NCBI GenBank assembly: GCA_019316985.1
Contig: CP079215.1
Coordinates: 2,356,001 to 2,420,000 of the forward strand
DNA length: 64,000 nt
Source of the DNA: Paraniabella defluvii
GTDB taxonomy: Bacteria > Bacteroidota > Bacteroidia > Chitinophagales > Chitinophagaceae
Direction: 5' to 3'
Under the pieces are notes generated by a model, which made no database searches, was not told the DNA's origin, and saw only the letters and a program-made list of their open reading frames with translations. Below, one piece after another: positions 46,738 to 55,855 of this stretch. The stretch's first letter is position 1. Each line of letters begins with the position of its first letter. The position numbers and the translations under genes are program-made.

Positions 46738-46844
46738 GGAGAAGTGCTATATAAAATGACCGCCCGATAAATCATGGAATAATTGGGCTTTGCCTTCTTT
46801 GAGCCGGACTTTTAGTTATTACGAACCGGTAACGGGAAATTGTC

Positions 46845-47375
46845 TCAGAATTTCCGTAAATAATCGAGATAATCTGTTACGCTTTGTTCCAGACGTTCAT
46901 TGGTCAGATGGTATTCAAGGCCATAGAAGGCAAAAAGCGGGCGGTAATCGGCTTTAACATATTCAAATGTCAACTCAAAAGGTGCGGTCAGTGTTTTTAT
47001 ATCATACCGGTAACGGGCGCCGGGTGCATATTCTTCTTCGTCCACGCCAATGCTCATTGCCAGCGCAATCTTTTTCCCCTGTAATTTGTAACCGCTTTTA
47101 CTGCCGTAAGCCCAACCGTGTAACAGCACTTCATCAAACCATTTCTTCAATAGCGGCGGTGCATAAAACCAGTAATAAGGAAACTGGAAAATGATGCGTT
47201 CGTATTTTTCCACCAATGCCTGTTCAGCCGCGACATCGATGATGCCGTCGGGATAAATTGCATCGAGATGATGAAGGGCAAATTGGTCGGGATACTTCTT
47301 CAATTCTTCCATCCATCTTTTGTTAACAACCGAATTGCCGATATCCGGGTGAGTGACAATGATCAGCGTTTTCAT
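46845..47375 (-). CDS. NAD(P)H-dependent flavin oxidoreductase (KefF/MdaB-like)
   Basis: An intact 176-residue flavodoxin-fold quinone reductase. Signature elements are LIIVTHPDIGNSVVNKRW at the start, IIFQFPYYWFYAPPLLKKWFDEVL in the middle and GKKIALAMSIGVDEEEY, as in the NAD(P)H dehydrogenase (quinone) family. It would reduce quinones or nitro-compounds in the cytoplasm with bound FMN. It is divergent (75-bp gap) from an HxlR regulator gene, the usual arrangement for inducible detoxification pairs. Confidence 0.88.
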   Translation of the reverse strand: MKTLIIVTHPDIGNSVVNKRWMEELKKYPDQFALHHLDAIYPDGIIDVAAEQALVEKYERIIFQFPYYWFYAPPLLKKWFDEVLLHGWAYGSKSGYKLQGKKIALAMSIGVDEEEYAPGARYRYDIKTLTAPFELTFEYVKADYRPLFAFYGLEYHLTNERLEQSVTDYLDYLRKF

Positions 47376-47408
47376 GTTACAAAATTAAAGCGGTTACCCT
47401 GTATACGG

Positions 47409-47416
47409 TATCTTTG
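47409..47416 (+). promoter_or_regulatory. Bacteroidota -7 promoter element
   Basis: TATCTTTG matches TAnnTTTG and lies 34 bp before the HxlR gene start, in the divergent region shared with the oxidoreductase. Confidence 0.4.
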
Positions 47417-47450
47417 CAGCTAATTGTAGGGTACTATAAAAAAGTAAGTA

Positions 47451-47813
47451 ATGGGAAGAATAAAAGAGAGTTCGACCAATTTCGAGAATAAGAAAATAAT
47501 GAACGACGCCTGTCCGGAAGTGTATGCCGCCAGCATATTGGGAACCCAGTGGACGCTGGCCATTTGTTCTTATCTCGTACTCGGTAAACACCGGTTTGGT
47601 GAGCTCCGGAAAAAGATACCGGGTATTACCGAACGCATGCTGACCTTGAAACTGCGCGAGCTCGAACAGCAGAAGATCGTGAAACGCACTGTATTTGCCG
47701 AAGTGCCACCGCGCGTGGAATATGAACTGACTAAGATCGGTAAAGACCTGCAGCCGCTGATCCGGCAACTGGAAACCTGGGGCAAAAAGCACAAAAAACT
47801 GATGGGAGCCTGA
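47451..47813 (+). CDS. HxlR-family transcriptional regulator
   Basis: An intact 120-residue winged-helix regulator. The family core is visible as CPEVYAASILGTQWTLAICSYL, RFGELRKKIPGITERMLTLKLR and KRTVFAEVPPRVEYELTKIG, and a single Cys (C22 in MNDACPEV) stands at the position that senses electrophiles or oxidants in HxlR members. The oxidoreductase gene at 46845 is its probable target. Both genes are undamaged by frame breaks. Confidence 0.92.
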   Translation: MGRIKESSTNFENKKIMNDACPEVYAASILGTQWTLAICSYLVLGKHRFGELRKKIPGITERMLTLKLRELEQQKIVKRTVFAEVPPRVEYELTKIGKDLQPLIRQLETWGKKHKKLMGA

Positions 47814-47939
47814 TGAATAGATAAATAGTCGACAGGCCATGACTGGCGCGAGTTCCTGGGAGCTGAGAATAATAGATAATAAAAGTTTTCGTAAAAGATG
47901 GGGAGCGTTTCCGGGAATTAAAAACTTTTCAGAAAATGA

Positions 47940-47975
47940 AAAACCCACCTCAAACGTACGTCTGACGCGGGTTTT
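47940..47975. terminator. bidirectional terminator-like hairpin
   Basis: AAAACCC and GGGTTTT form the base of an imperfect hairpin whose centre is ACGTACGT. It lies between the HxlR gene (plus) and the tRNA-Asn gene (minus) and has A and T runs on both sides. Confidence 0.6.
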
Positions 47976-48019
47976 ACTCTTTTTAGCGGTTTTGAGTCGT
48001 ATTAAAAACTCACGCTTAG

Positions 48020-48092
48020 CTCCCCTGCTGGACTTGAACCAGCGACCCTCTGATTAACAGTCAGATGCTCTAACCAACTGAGCTAAGGAGGA
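48020..48092 (-). tRNA. tRNA-Asn (anticodon GTT)
   Basis: On the minus strand the sequence opens TCCTCCT TA GCTC AGTTGG, with anticodon arm CTGACTGTTAATCAG (loop CTGTTAA, anticodon GTT) and T arm GCTGGTTCAAGTCCAGC. The 3' acceptor strand reads AGGGGA where seven paired bases need AGGGGGA, so one G is missing in the run and the acceptor stem does not close properly. The CCA end is not encoded. The defect matches the single-base losses seen across the window. Confidence 0.92.
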
Positions 48093-48269
48093 ATACCTGT
48101 TTTCCCTTTCGGGGTTGCAAAAATAGGGATAATTTTATTTTAAACAACAATTTTGAAAAATTTTTTAAGCAACATTTTTCAGAAAACCCGCCTCTTTCCG
48201 CATCCTTTGCTACCCTGCTTTTATCAACTCAGGTGAAGTAAACCGTTGACCAATGCGCTTTACTGCTTA

Positions 48270-49165
48270 CTACCGGTGCTCCTGGTACAAATTGGCGGGA
48301 GCGGATGTTTTTAACTGACCGAGCCAGTCCACATCAGGTTCAGGCCGGGGAGCGATGGCTTCCTGTAGCTGCTCCATCGTTCTGATACCGGTTACCACGC
48401 TGCTTACTGCCGGGTGACTGAGTACGTATTGCGTAGCCAGGGCCGATGGGGTGGTGGCTGATGCAGTGGCTTGTACCTTCAGGTTGTCTGCAGCGGATTG
48501 TACTACCGAAGCGGGATGGCCCAGGTATTCTTTGGGTGGTTTGCCTGCTAAAAGCCCCTGGGCCAGCGCGCCACGTACCATAATGCCCACCCCGTTTGAT
48601 TGTAGCAAATTCAATATAGTTTCTTCCGGCCTGCGATCCAGGATGCTATACTGCAGCATTACGGAAATAATCCTGGACTTTTCGACGTAAGCCCTGATCA
48701 CATTAGGCCTTATGCTGCTGATGCCGTAATGCCGGATCTTTCCCTGCCGAATTAATTGTTCAAAAGCCTCTATAGTTTCGTCGATGGGGTCTTCAATAGT
48801 GCCTCCATGCAGCTGGTACAGATCAATATAATCCGTCTGCAGCCGGCGCAGGCTTTCATCAACTGCTTTCAAGATGTAATCTTTAGTAGGGTTCCAGTCC
48901 CAGCCGCTTCCATCATTCTTCCACTGGTTGCCTACTTTAGTGGCCAGCACAATTTTGCTTCGCACCGGCTTTAGCAGCTTTCCTATCAATTCCTCGTTAG
49001 CTCCTTATCATACAAATCGGCCGTATCAAAATAATTAATGCCCGCATCAACAGCTGTGTGTATTATAGCCGCTGCCTCGGCATCAGGGGTTTTCGATAAT
49101 GACATACACCCGAATCCAGTTTCCGAAACGCTTAATCCAGAATTTCCAACGAACCGATAATTCAT
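48270..49165 (-). CDS. aldo/keto reductase
   Basis: A cytoplasmic NADPH-dependent reductase of about 298 residues. The start at 49165 opens MNYRFVGNSGLSVSETGFG. The catalytic tetrad is present: Asp and Tyr in NYFDTADLYD, Lys in IVLATKVG and His in YQLHGG. The NADP-binding end is VSSVVTGIRTMEQLQEAI. One break at about 48990-49010 separates the first 55 residues; a single added base restores YDKGANEELIGKLL. The MarR gene lies in the divergent direction (145 bp gap). Substrate is not predictable. Confidence 0.9.
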
Positions 49166-49310
49166 CTGAGGTAGATTTTATATACTATTTTAACGGCAAA
49201 ATGCCTGCCGTAATATATAGCGAACGGGATAAATGAAGACGTTAAAATTGATTATATTTAGTAGGAGTTATATATATTTACTACGATTCTAATCATTTAA
49301 TGCTCACCCT

Positions 49311-49766
49311 ATGACCATTGAGGAAGAAATTAAGCAGAGCAAATTTGCAAGTTCCTACCAGAAACTGGCGTTCAATATTATTCATAGCAGTCGCTGGCTG
49401 GAGAATTTTTTGAAAAAGCGCTTTAGCGAGCATGGTCTTACCATGCAGCAGTATAATATATTAAGGATATTGCGTGGCAGCCAGCCCAACCCGCTTTCTA
49501 CATTGCAGATAAGGGAACGGATGATCGATAAAATGAGCGATACCAGCCGGATCGTAGATCGCCTGATCCTTAAAAAACTGGTTACCAAAAAAACAAGTAA
49601 AATGGATAGCCGCCTGGTAGAAGTACGTATTACCGAAAAAGGCCTGGAGCTGCTGGCCCAACTGGATGATACCGATCATAAAATTGCGTCCTATCTCGCC
49701 AACCTTACCGAGGAGGAAGCAACCCTCGTGAGTAACCTGTTAGATAAAATGCATTCCAAAGCCTAG
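49311..49766 (+). CDS. MarR-family transcriptional regulator
   Basis: An intact 151-residue winged-helix regulator. Characteristic parts are LTMQQYNILRILRGSQPNPLS, the recognition region MIDKMSDTSRIVDRLILKKLV and the wing SKMDSRLVEVRITEKGLELL. The 5' region is very AT-rich (49240-49300) and it is divergent from the aldo/keto reductase gene, a candidate target. The GHL10 gene follows 31 bp downstream. Confidence 0.93.
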   Translation: MTIEEEIKQSKFASSYQKLAFNIIHSSRWLENFLKKRFSEHGLTMQQYNILRILRGSQPNPLSTLQIRERMIDKMSDTSRIVDRLILKKLVTKKTSKMDSRLVEVRITEKGLELLAQLDDTDHKIASYLANLTEEEATLVSNLLDKMHSKA

Positions 49767-49784
49767 CCATTAATGCAACTTGGC

Positions 49785-49792
49785 TATTTTTG
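49785..49792 (+). promoter_or_regulatory. Bacteroidota -7 promoter element, near-leaderless
   Basis: TATTTTTG fits TAnnTTTG and stands only 5 bp before the ATG of the GHL10 gene, so a transcript from here would be leaderless or nearly so. No -33 TTG is seen at the standard distance. Confidence 0.3.
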
Positions 49793-49797
49793 CGCCT

Positions 49798-51136
49798 ATG
49801 CAAAAGTTGAAGGCCCCGTTATTGGTTGTTTTATGTATTGCAATCGTTCATTCGGCATGGACCCAGCAATATGAGTTTCGTGGTGTTTGGATCGCTACGG
49901 TAATGAATATCGACTGGCCCCCGCAGAATGCCAGTGTAGAAGCGCAGAAAGCTGATTTTATACGTCAGCTGGATATGCACCAGCGTAATGGCATGAATGC
50001 GGTGATCGTACAGGTAAGGCCGGCCGGCGATGCCTTTTATCCCTCTCCATATGAACCCTGGAGCCAGTGGTTAACCGGTACCCAGGAAAAGCACCCGTGC
50101 CGTTTTATGATCCCATGGCCTTTATGATACAGGAAGCGCATAAAGGGGTATGGAATTCCATGCATGGCTCAATCCTTACCGCGCAGAATTTACCGTAGGA
50201 AGATCTTCTATTGCGCCGGACCATATCATGCGCAAGCATCCCGACTGGTTTCTTACTTATGGTACTACCAAATACTTCAATCCGGCCAATGTGCAGGTAC
50301 AAAACTTCGTGATTGATGTGATAAAGGATATTGTAAGACGCTACGATGTAGACGCCATTCACATGGATGATTATTTTTACCCGTACCCGGTAGGTGGTAA
50401 GCCTTTCCTGATGATTATGCTTACCAGCGCTCCGGCACCAGCCTCAGCAAAAACGACTGGCGCCGCAGTAATGTAGATTCAATCATTAAAAATATCAATA
50501 TCGCTATTAAAGCTACCAAGCCATATGTAAAATTTGGCATTAGTCCCTTTAGTGTATGGCGCAATTTGTCGGATGATACACAGGGCAGCGATAGCAAAGG
50601 CGGCCTGACCAACTATGATCATTTATATGCCGACATACTGTTATGGTTGCGTAAAGGCTGGATCGACTATGTAACACCGCAGCTATACCGCGAGATCAAT
50701 GACCGGCTGGTCCCATATGAGAAAATGGTGACCTGGTGGGCGGCGCACAGTTTTGGCCGCCACGTATATATTGGCCACGGTATTTACCGGGCTACCGAAG
50801 CAAACACAACGGCAGCGTGGAGAAACCCCAACCAATTACCCGACCAGATCAAAATAGCCCGCTATACCCCTGGTATTGAAGGCAGTGTTTTTACAGCAGT
50901 AAGATCTTTAAAAATAACCCCTGGGCTGGAATGATTCGCTCCGGAATAATTATTACCGGGTTCCGGCTAAAGTGCCTGTAATGCCCTGGTTGCCCAAGCG
51001 ACCAGCGTGGGAGTAACAGGTGTTGCATTTAAAATCGTATCACAACAGGCGCTGCTGTTCAACAGTAACAGGTGGTGTGATATATAATCCCGCTTTCTAC
51101 ACTGGCAACTACGGACCGGTTAAAGTGAATCTATAA
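49798..51136 (+). CDS. secreted glycosyl-hydrolase-like 10 (GHL10/DUF187) protein, frameshifted
   Basis: Start at ATG 49798 gives a signal peptide (APLLVVLCIAIVHSAWTQ). The GHL10 pattern follows: EFRGVWIATVMNIDWPP, GMNAVIVQVRPAGDAFYPS, MEFHAWLNPYRAEF, VDAIHMDDYFYPYP, KFGISPFSVWR and IDYVTPQLYREI. This is a TIM-barrel family of putative sugar hydrolases; the HMDDYFYP motif holds candidate catalytic acids. Breaks near 50085, 50145, 50405, 50925 and 50990-51060 split the gene. The end, VIYNPAFYTGNYGPVKVNL, was placed by the longest readable frame, so the last 40 residues are less sure. Substrate unknown. Confidence 0.85.
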
Positions 51137-51148
51137 ATATTTTTTGAA

Positions 51149-51744
51149 ATGAGAAACCTGGCTTACCCTTTACAGTTTACTTTTAAGGTTACTACCATTG
51201 CTAACGATTTCCAGGCGGTAGATGCCTATGGAAATACTATTGCTTATGTACGGGAGAAGATCTTTAAGCTGAAAGATAATGTAGACGTATACTCCGATGA
51301 GTCCAAGTCGCAGCGCCTGTTTAATATTAGGCCAATCAGTGGATAGACTGGAGCACCAGTTATAAAATGACCACGGATGACGGGCAACCGCTGGGCCGTA
51401 TTGGCCGCAAAGGCTGGCGCAGCCTCTGGAAAGCCACTTATGAAATATTTGATGGCCAGGATCAGAAAGAATTTCATGTATCGGAAGATAATGGCTGGGT
51501 AAAAGTAGCAGATGGATTTTTAAGCGAGATCCCTCTTTTAGGAATGTTCTCGGGATACTTTTTTAACCCCAGTTATTCAGTTTATGATAACCACGGCACT
51601 AAAGTAGCGCAGATCAAAAACAAAAATCCTTCTGGGGCCGTCGCTTCACGGTAGATCAACTCATGCCCATGAACCCCGCGCAGGAAGAGCGTGTTGCCCT
51701 GGGCCTGATGATGATGATCTTGTTGGAAAGAAGGAGAGGTTAAA
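51149..51744 (+). CDS. LURF-one-related (tubby C-like) protein, frameshifted
   Basis: A cytoplasmic protein of about 199 residues with the tubby-like fold pattern: YPLQFTFKVTTIANDFQAVDA, IAYVREKIFKLKDNVDVYSD, LGRIGRKGWRSLWKATYEIFD and YSVYDNHGTKVAQI, ending near EERVALGLMMMILLERRRG. LURF-one/YxjI-type proteins may bind membrane phospholipids; function in bacteria is unknown. Breaks near 51335 and 51630 are consistent with missing A bases. It follows the GHL10 gene by 12 bp. Confidence 0.78.
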
Positions 51745-51809
51745 AGTTTAAGGTTTAAGGTTCGGGGTTTGCAAAGTTTGAGCTTGAACATTAATCCCTT
51801 TTTAACTAA

Positions 51810-51830
51810 TTAACCAGTGAACCAGTTAAC
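51810..51830. repeat. 21-bp interspersed intergenic repeat, copy 2
   Basis: TTAACCAGTGAACCAGTTAAC, 19 of 21 positions identical to the copy at 37014-37034. It ends 14 bp before the stop of the minus-strand YceH gene, an equivalent position to copy 1 relative to its neighbour. A GTTTAAGGTTTAAGGTT run lies just upstream at about 51747. Confidence 0.6.
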
Positions 51831-51843
51831 CCATCAACCTACC

Positions 51844-52514
51844 TCACCCCATCAGCTCCTTCATCAGCTTATCAAAGTTGGCTTTTAAAGTGGCCAGTTC
51901 CTGTTCTACGGCACTCAGGCGCTCCTCAAGATTCGTTTGGGTTGGAGAAGCCGTCGCCGAAGCATTTTCTGTAGTATAAGTATCCAGTATATTGGCATCG
52001 CCAAACAAATGCATATAACGTGCTTCTTTCTGACCCGGTTGCCGCTCCAGTTGTTTTATGTATGGCTGATTGCCCGAAGATAATTTTTCAATCACGGCCT
52101 GCACTTCAGCCAGGTCGTCAAATTCATATAGTCGGCCAGAGTTGCTATTAATTTCACCCGGCGTAAGCGGGCCTCTTAAAAATAATAAACACAGCACGGC
52201 CAGTTCATCCGGCGTAAACTCATAGTTTAATGCAATAGTATGGCGGTATTTGATCACGCGACTACCTCCACCGGTTACCGTAGCCGCTAGTCCTTTTCGC
52301 TTCAGGCGATCCAGTATCAGGGTCACGATCTGTTCGTCATAGTTTACCACCGGGTTGCGCGAGGTTTTTGGTTGCAGGCCGCGGTAAGGCCGTTCAGCGT
52401 CATCGGGTAGTATTCAGGCGTTGTTTTGGATTTTTCCATCAAGGCGCCTAATACACGCAACTCTTCACTATCTAAAACCGGTAGGGGCTTTGGTTGGGTC
52501 AGTTCTGTACTCAT
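51844..52514 (-). CDS. YceH-family (DUF480) protein
   Basis: A cytoplasmic winged-helix protein of about 223 residues in the UPF0502/YceH family. It opens [20 protein letters not shown], then [20 protein letters not shown] and [14 protein letters not shown], and has the conserved [18 protein letters not shown] core. A C-terminal coiled-coil helix ([20 protein letters not shown]) follows a low-complexity [14 protein letters not shown] linker. One break at about 52350-52380. It is 15 bp beyond the stop of the 2-hydroxyacid dehydrogenase gene on the same strand. Molecular role unknown. Confidence 0.88.
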
Positions 52515-52529
52515 AGCCGTAAAAATACA

Positions 52530-53505
52530 TTATTGGAGGTAAACATCAGGGTTTACTATGGTAGGTAATGGTTCGCCTCCCAGTCCTGCAATTACATTCT
52601 TAGCGGCCATAACTGCCATGCCATTACGGGCTTCCTGCGTGGCCGAGCCGATATGTGGCAGTATGCAAACATTAGGCATAGTGAGCAGTGGATTATCTTT
52701 ATCCATAGGTTCCGGGTTGGTAACGTCCAGCCCGGCTCCCCAGATGACCCCTTGTCTAAAGCATCTTTTAAATCCACTTCATTATGCAAGCCGCCACGAC
52801 CTGTGTTGATAAATATAGCATTGGACTTCATTTGGCAGAAAGCCTCTTTATTAAAAATGCCCATGGTCGCATCCGATAAATTAGCATGTAGCGTTAATAC
52901 ATCGCTTTGTGCTAATAGTTCTTCAAAGCTTACATAGGTGGCCTGCAGCTCCTGGTCAGCTTTAGCATTGGGCTTGCGGTTATGGTAAATGATCTTCATA
53001 CCGAATGCTGCTTTACACTTTATGGCCATTTCATACCCGATATTGCCCAACCCAAATACACCCAGTGTTTTACCATACAGCTCCTGTCCTAAATGGGCCG
53101 TGGGCTCAAATCCTTCCCATTTGCCGTCTAATATTTTCTTATAATTAAAAAATGCCTTGCGGCTCACGGCCAGCATCAACAGGAAAGCGATATCAGCAGT
53201 GGCTCTGCTCAATACATCCGGGGTATTACCAACGGGAATTTTTAAACGGGTGGCCGCTTCAACATCAACACTGTCGTATCCTACCGAAAATAAGGAAACT
53301 ACTTTCAGGTGCTTACAGGCTTCCAGAAATGTGCATCTATCTTATTAAAACCGGCGCTAACCAGCGCATCGTGCTGGAGGCATTGAGCAATCAGCTCTTC
53401 TTGTGGCAGGGGCAGGCGTTCATCATGTATGGTCACTTCATGTCCTGCTTCTTTTATTAATCGGATGCCTGTTTCGGGTATTGGTTTGGTAATAAATACT
53501 TTCAT
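52530..53505 (-). CDS. D-2-hydroxyacid dehydrogenase (glyoxylate/hydroxypyruvate reductase-like)
   Basis: A cytoplasmic NAD(P)H-dependent reductase of about 326 residues. The start at 53505 opens MKVFITKPIPETGIRLIKEA. The Rossmann motif is TLGVFGLGNIGYEM, with NRKP after the second strand; FINTGRGG carries the substrate-binding Arg, EPMDKDNPLL the Glu and LPHIGSAT the catalytic His. Breaks near 53330, 53215, 52740 and 52650 separate the pieces. The end, GGEPLPTIVNPDVYLQ, was restored by adding a base. It probably forms an operon with the YceH gene. Confidence 0.88.
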
Positions 53506-53702
53506 GACTTGTTATTTTACGACTTCACGAATGTGATATCCATTTGTGCTAATGCTTATTCGGCCAATAATACTGAAAAAATCGTACCTTCGCTGTCTGC
53601 AAATTATTATCTGTAGCATGTAATACCAATTTCTTTTTTGATTGAGACAGGATTTTAGCGTTAGTAACGCTGATCCATTTTTAATTTTTAAAAGAAAGAA
53701 GT

Positions 53703-55289
53703 ATGCTTACACTTTACCAGATTTCCTATTTACATCCTGATAAAGAACAGCTTTTTGACCATCTTGGTTTTTCGATACCAAAAGGCCAGAAAGTGGCATT
53801 GATCGGCAACAACGGGTCCGGCAAATCTACCCTGCTTAAAATAATTGCAGGACAACTAACACCGGCTGCCGGTGAAATCAAATTGGATGCAACACCTTAT
53901 TATGTACCCCAGGTTTTCGGTCAATACAATCATCTCACCATTGCACAGGCGCTCGGGGTACATGATCGTTTGCAGGCTTTGCATCATATATTGGCCGGTG
54001 ACGTGTCAGAAGCTAATATGGATATACTGAACGACGACTGGACAATAGAAGAGCGTTGTGCTGAAGCATTAGGGCTGTGGGGACTTAGCGGGCTTCATAT
54101 GAACCAGTGTATGGATACTTTGAGCGGCGGCCAGAAAATGAAAGTATTCCTGGCGGGTATTCATATCCATCAACCTGAATTAATACTTATGGATGAACCG
54201 GGCAACCACCTGGATATTGCGGGCAGAAATCAATTATATGATTTTATCAGCCAGACCTCCAAAACGCTGATCATTGTAAGTCATGACCGGAAGCTATTGA
54301 ACCTGCTCAATACCATGCTTGAACTAAGTGCCGGTGGCATTACGGTTTATGGCGGTAATTATGATTTTTACAAGGAGCAAAAACATATAGCAGACCAGGC
54401 GTTGCAGGACCATTTGCAGAGTAAGGAAAAGGCACTGAGGAAAGCCAAAGAAAAAGAACGGGAGACTTTAGAGCGGCAGCAAAAGCTGGATGCCCGTGGC
54501 AAAGGCAAGCAGGAAAAGGCCGGTGTGGCCCGTATTATGATGAATACCCTGCGCAACCAGGCGGAGCACAGTACTTCCAAATTAAAGTTGGCCCATGCTG
54601 AGAAGATAAGCGGCATATCGCAGGAGCTGCAACAATTACGGTCAGCGATGCCGGATATGGATCAAATGAAGCTGGGCTTTGATGATTCTGATCTTCATAA
54701 AGGCAAGCTGCTGTTTAAAGCGGAAGGACTCAATTTTAATTACGGTTCGGTAGAAGTATGGAAAAAATCCCTGCATCTAAGCCTGTTAAGCGGGGAGCGG
54801 CTGGCTTTAAGCGGACCAAACGGATCCGGTAAAACAACACTGATCAAAATCATTCTTGGCGATCTGAAGCCGGAGCAGGAAGTATATAGCGCTATCCGGC
54901 ATGCCGTGTATATCGACCAGGAATATTCATTGATTGATAACAGCAGGAAAGTATACGAGCAGGCCCAGCAATTTAATACAGGGGCTTTGCAGGAGCATGA
55001 GATCAAAATAAGGTTGAACTGGTTTTTGTTTGGCAGGGATGATTGGGATAAACCCTGTGCCGCCCTGAGTGGTGGTGAAAGAATGCGCCTGCTGCTTTGT
55101 TGCCTGACTATTTCAGATCAATCGCCCGATCTTATTGTACTGGATGAGCCGACGAATAACCTGGATATCCAAAATATAGAAATTCTTACCCATGCAATTA
55201 ATAATTATAAAGGCGCTTTGATCATTGTATCGCATGATGCATATTTTCTGGAACAGACAGGTATTGAGCGAACCATTAATTTGCAATAA
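53703..55289 (+). CDS. ABC-F family ATPase
   Basis: An intact 528-residue protein with two ABC domains and no membrane segments, acting on the ribosome rather than in transport. Domain 1 has Walker A GNNGSGKSTLL (~33), signature LSGGQKMKVFL (~140) and Walker B LILMDEPGNHLD (~162), where the usual DEPTNHLD reads DEPGNHLD. Domain 2 has GPNGSGKTTLI (~370), LSGGERMRLLL (~454) and LIVLDEPTNNLD (~478). A Lys/Glu-rich linker (KEKALRKAKEKERETLERQQ) joins them. Such proteins rescue or modulate ribosomes and some give antibiotic resistance; the linker does not tell which. It stands alone between two gaps. Confidence 0.93.
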   Translation: MLTLYQISYLHPDKEQLFDHLGFSIPKGQKVALIGNNGSGKSTLLKIIAGQLTPAAGEIKLDATPYYVPQVFGQYNHLTIAQALGVHDRLQALHHILAGDVSEANMDILNDDWTIEERCAEALGLWGLSGLHMNQCMDTLSGGQKMKVFLAGIHIHQPELILMDEPGNHLDIAGRNQLYDFISQTSKTLIIVSHDRKLLNLLNTMLELSAGGITVYGGNYDFYKEQKHIADQALQDHLQSKEKALRKAKEKERETLERQQKLDARGKGKQEKAGVARIMMNTLRNQAEHSTSKLKLAHAEKISGISQELQQLRSAMPDMDQMKLGFDDSDLHKGKLLFKAEGLNFNYGSVEVWKKSLHLSLLSGERLALSGPNGSGKTTLIKIILGDLKPEQEVYSAIRHAVYIDQEYSLIDNSRKVYEQAQQFNTGALQEHEIKIRLNWFLFGRDDWDKPCAALSGGERMRLLLCCLTISDQSPDLIVLDEPTNNLDIQNIEILTHAINNYKGALIIVSHDAYFLEQTGIERTINLQ

Positions 55290-55467
55290 CCGGTTTATAT
55301 AGGATGGGTGATGCACAAAAGAACAAGCGAGCTTGGCAATTTTGTTGATACCTGTTTACTGATGGGGACATAAAAAATCCTGCTATTTACCGGTTCTATT
55401 CTGTTGTTTACCGAGTTTTTTATGCCAAGCACAGTACTTTGTATTGCCTACTACTGCTAACTGCCAA

Positions 55468-55475
55468 TATCTTTG
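55468..55475 (+). promoter_or_regulatory. Bacteroidota -7 promoter element
   Basis: TATCTTTG matches TAnnTTTG and lies 18 bp before the PadR gene start. A TTG at 55444-55446 is 21 bp upstream, slightly longer than the usual spacing. Confidence 0.4.
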
Positions 55476-55493
55476 TATCACATTAGTCAAGCA

Positions 55494-55828
55494 ATGAATA
55501 TTGAAAATACACAGAGCCAGATGCGAAAAGGGATACTGGAATTTTGTATTCTTTCCATCATCAAACGCGGAGAGGCTTACCCCAGTGATATCGCGGAGGA
55601 AATGAAGGGAGCGGGGTTACATATTTTAGAAGGAACTTTATATCCTCTCTTAACCCGGTTAAAAAACTCAGAAATGGTAACTTACCGGTGGGAAGAAAGC
55701 TCAGGCGGCCCTCCCCGTAAATATTTTCCCTTACGGAAAAAGGGCAAAGTTTTTACCGGGAGTTGCAGCAAACATGGGACGAACTTTCAGGCGCAGTCAA
55801 TACACTAACACAAACATCAACTATATAA
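55494..55828 (+). CDS. PadR-family transcriptional regulator
   Basis: A ~112-residue winged-helix repressor-like protein: MRKGILEFCILSIIKRGEAYPSD, then GLHILEGTLYPLLTRLKNSEMV and the wing SGGPPRKYF. A break at about 55728 is repaired by one base in the CCC/TTT stretch, giving FSLTEKGQ and an end ELSGAVNTLTQTSTI. The start is ATG 55494, not 55473. It is 27 bp ahead of the PspC gene, the standard Bacteroidota pairing in which PadR controls a PspC protein. Confidence 0.88.
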
Positions 55829-55855
55829 ACTACTACTACCAACAAACGAGATAAC

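Noticed and set aside
47394-47948. 184-codon minus-strand frame over the HxlR gene
   Set aside because: The HxlR protein on the plus strand has all family motifs, and the minus frame has no recognisable features.
53703-55289. Membrane transporter ATPase
   Set aside because: Two ABC domains on one chain with a charged linker and no permease nearby define ABC-F, not a transporter.
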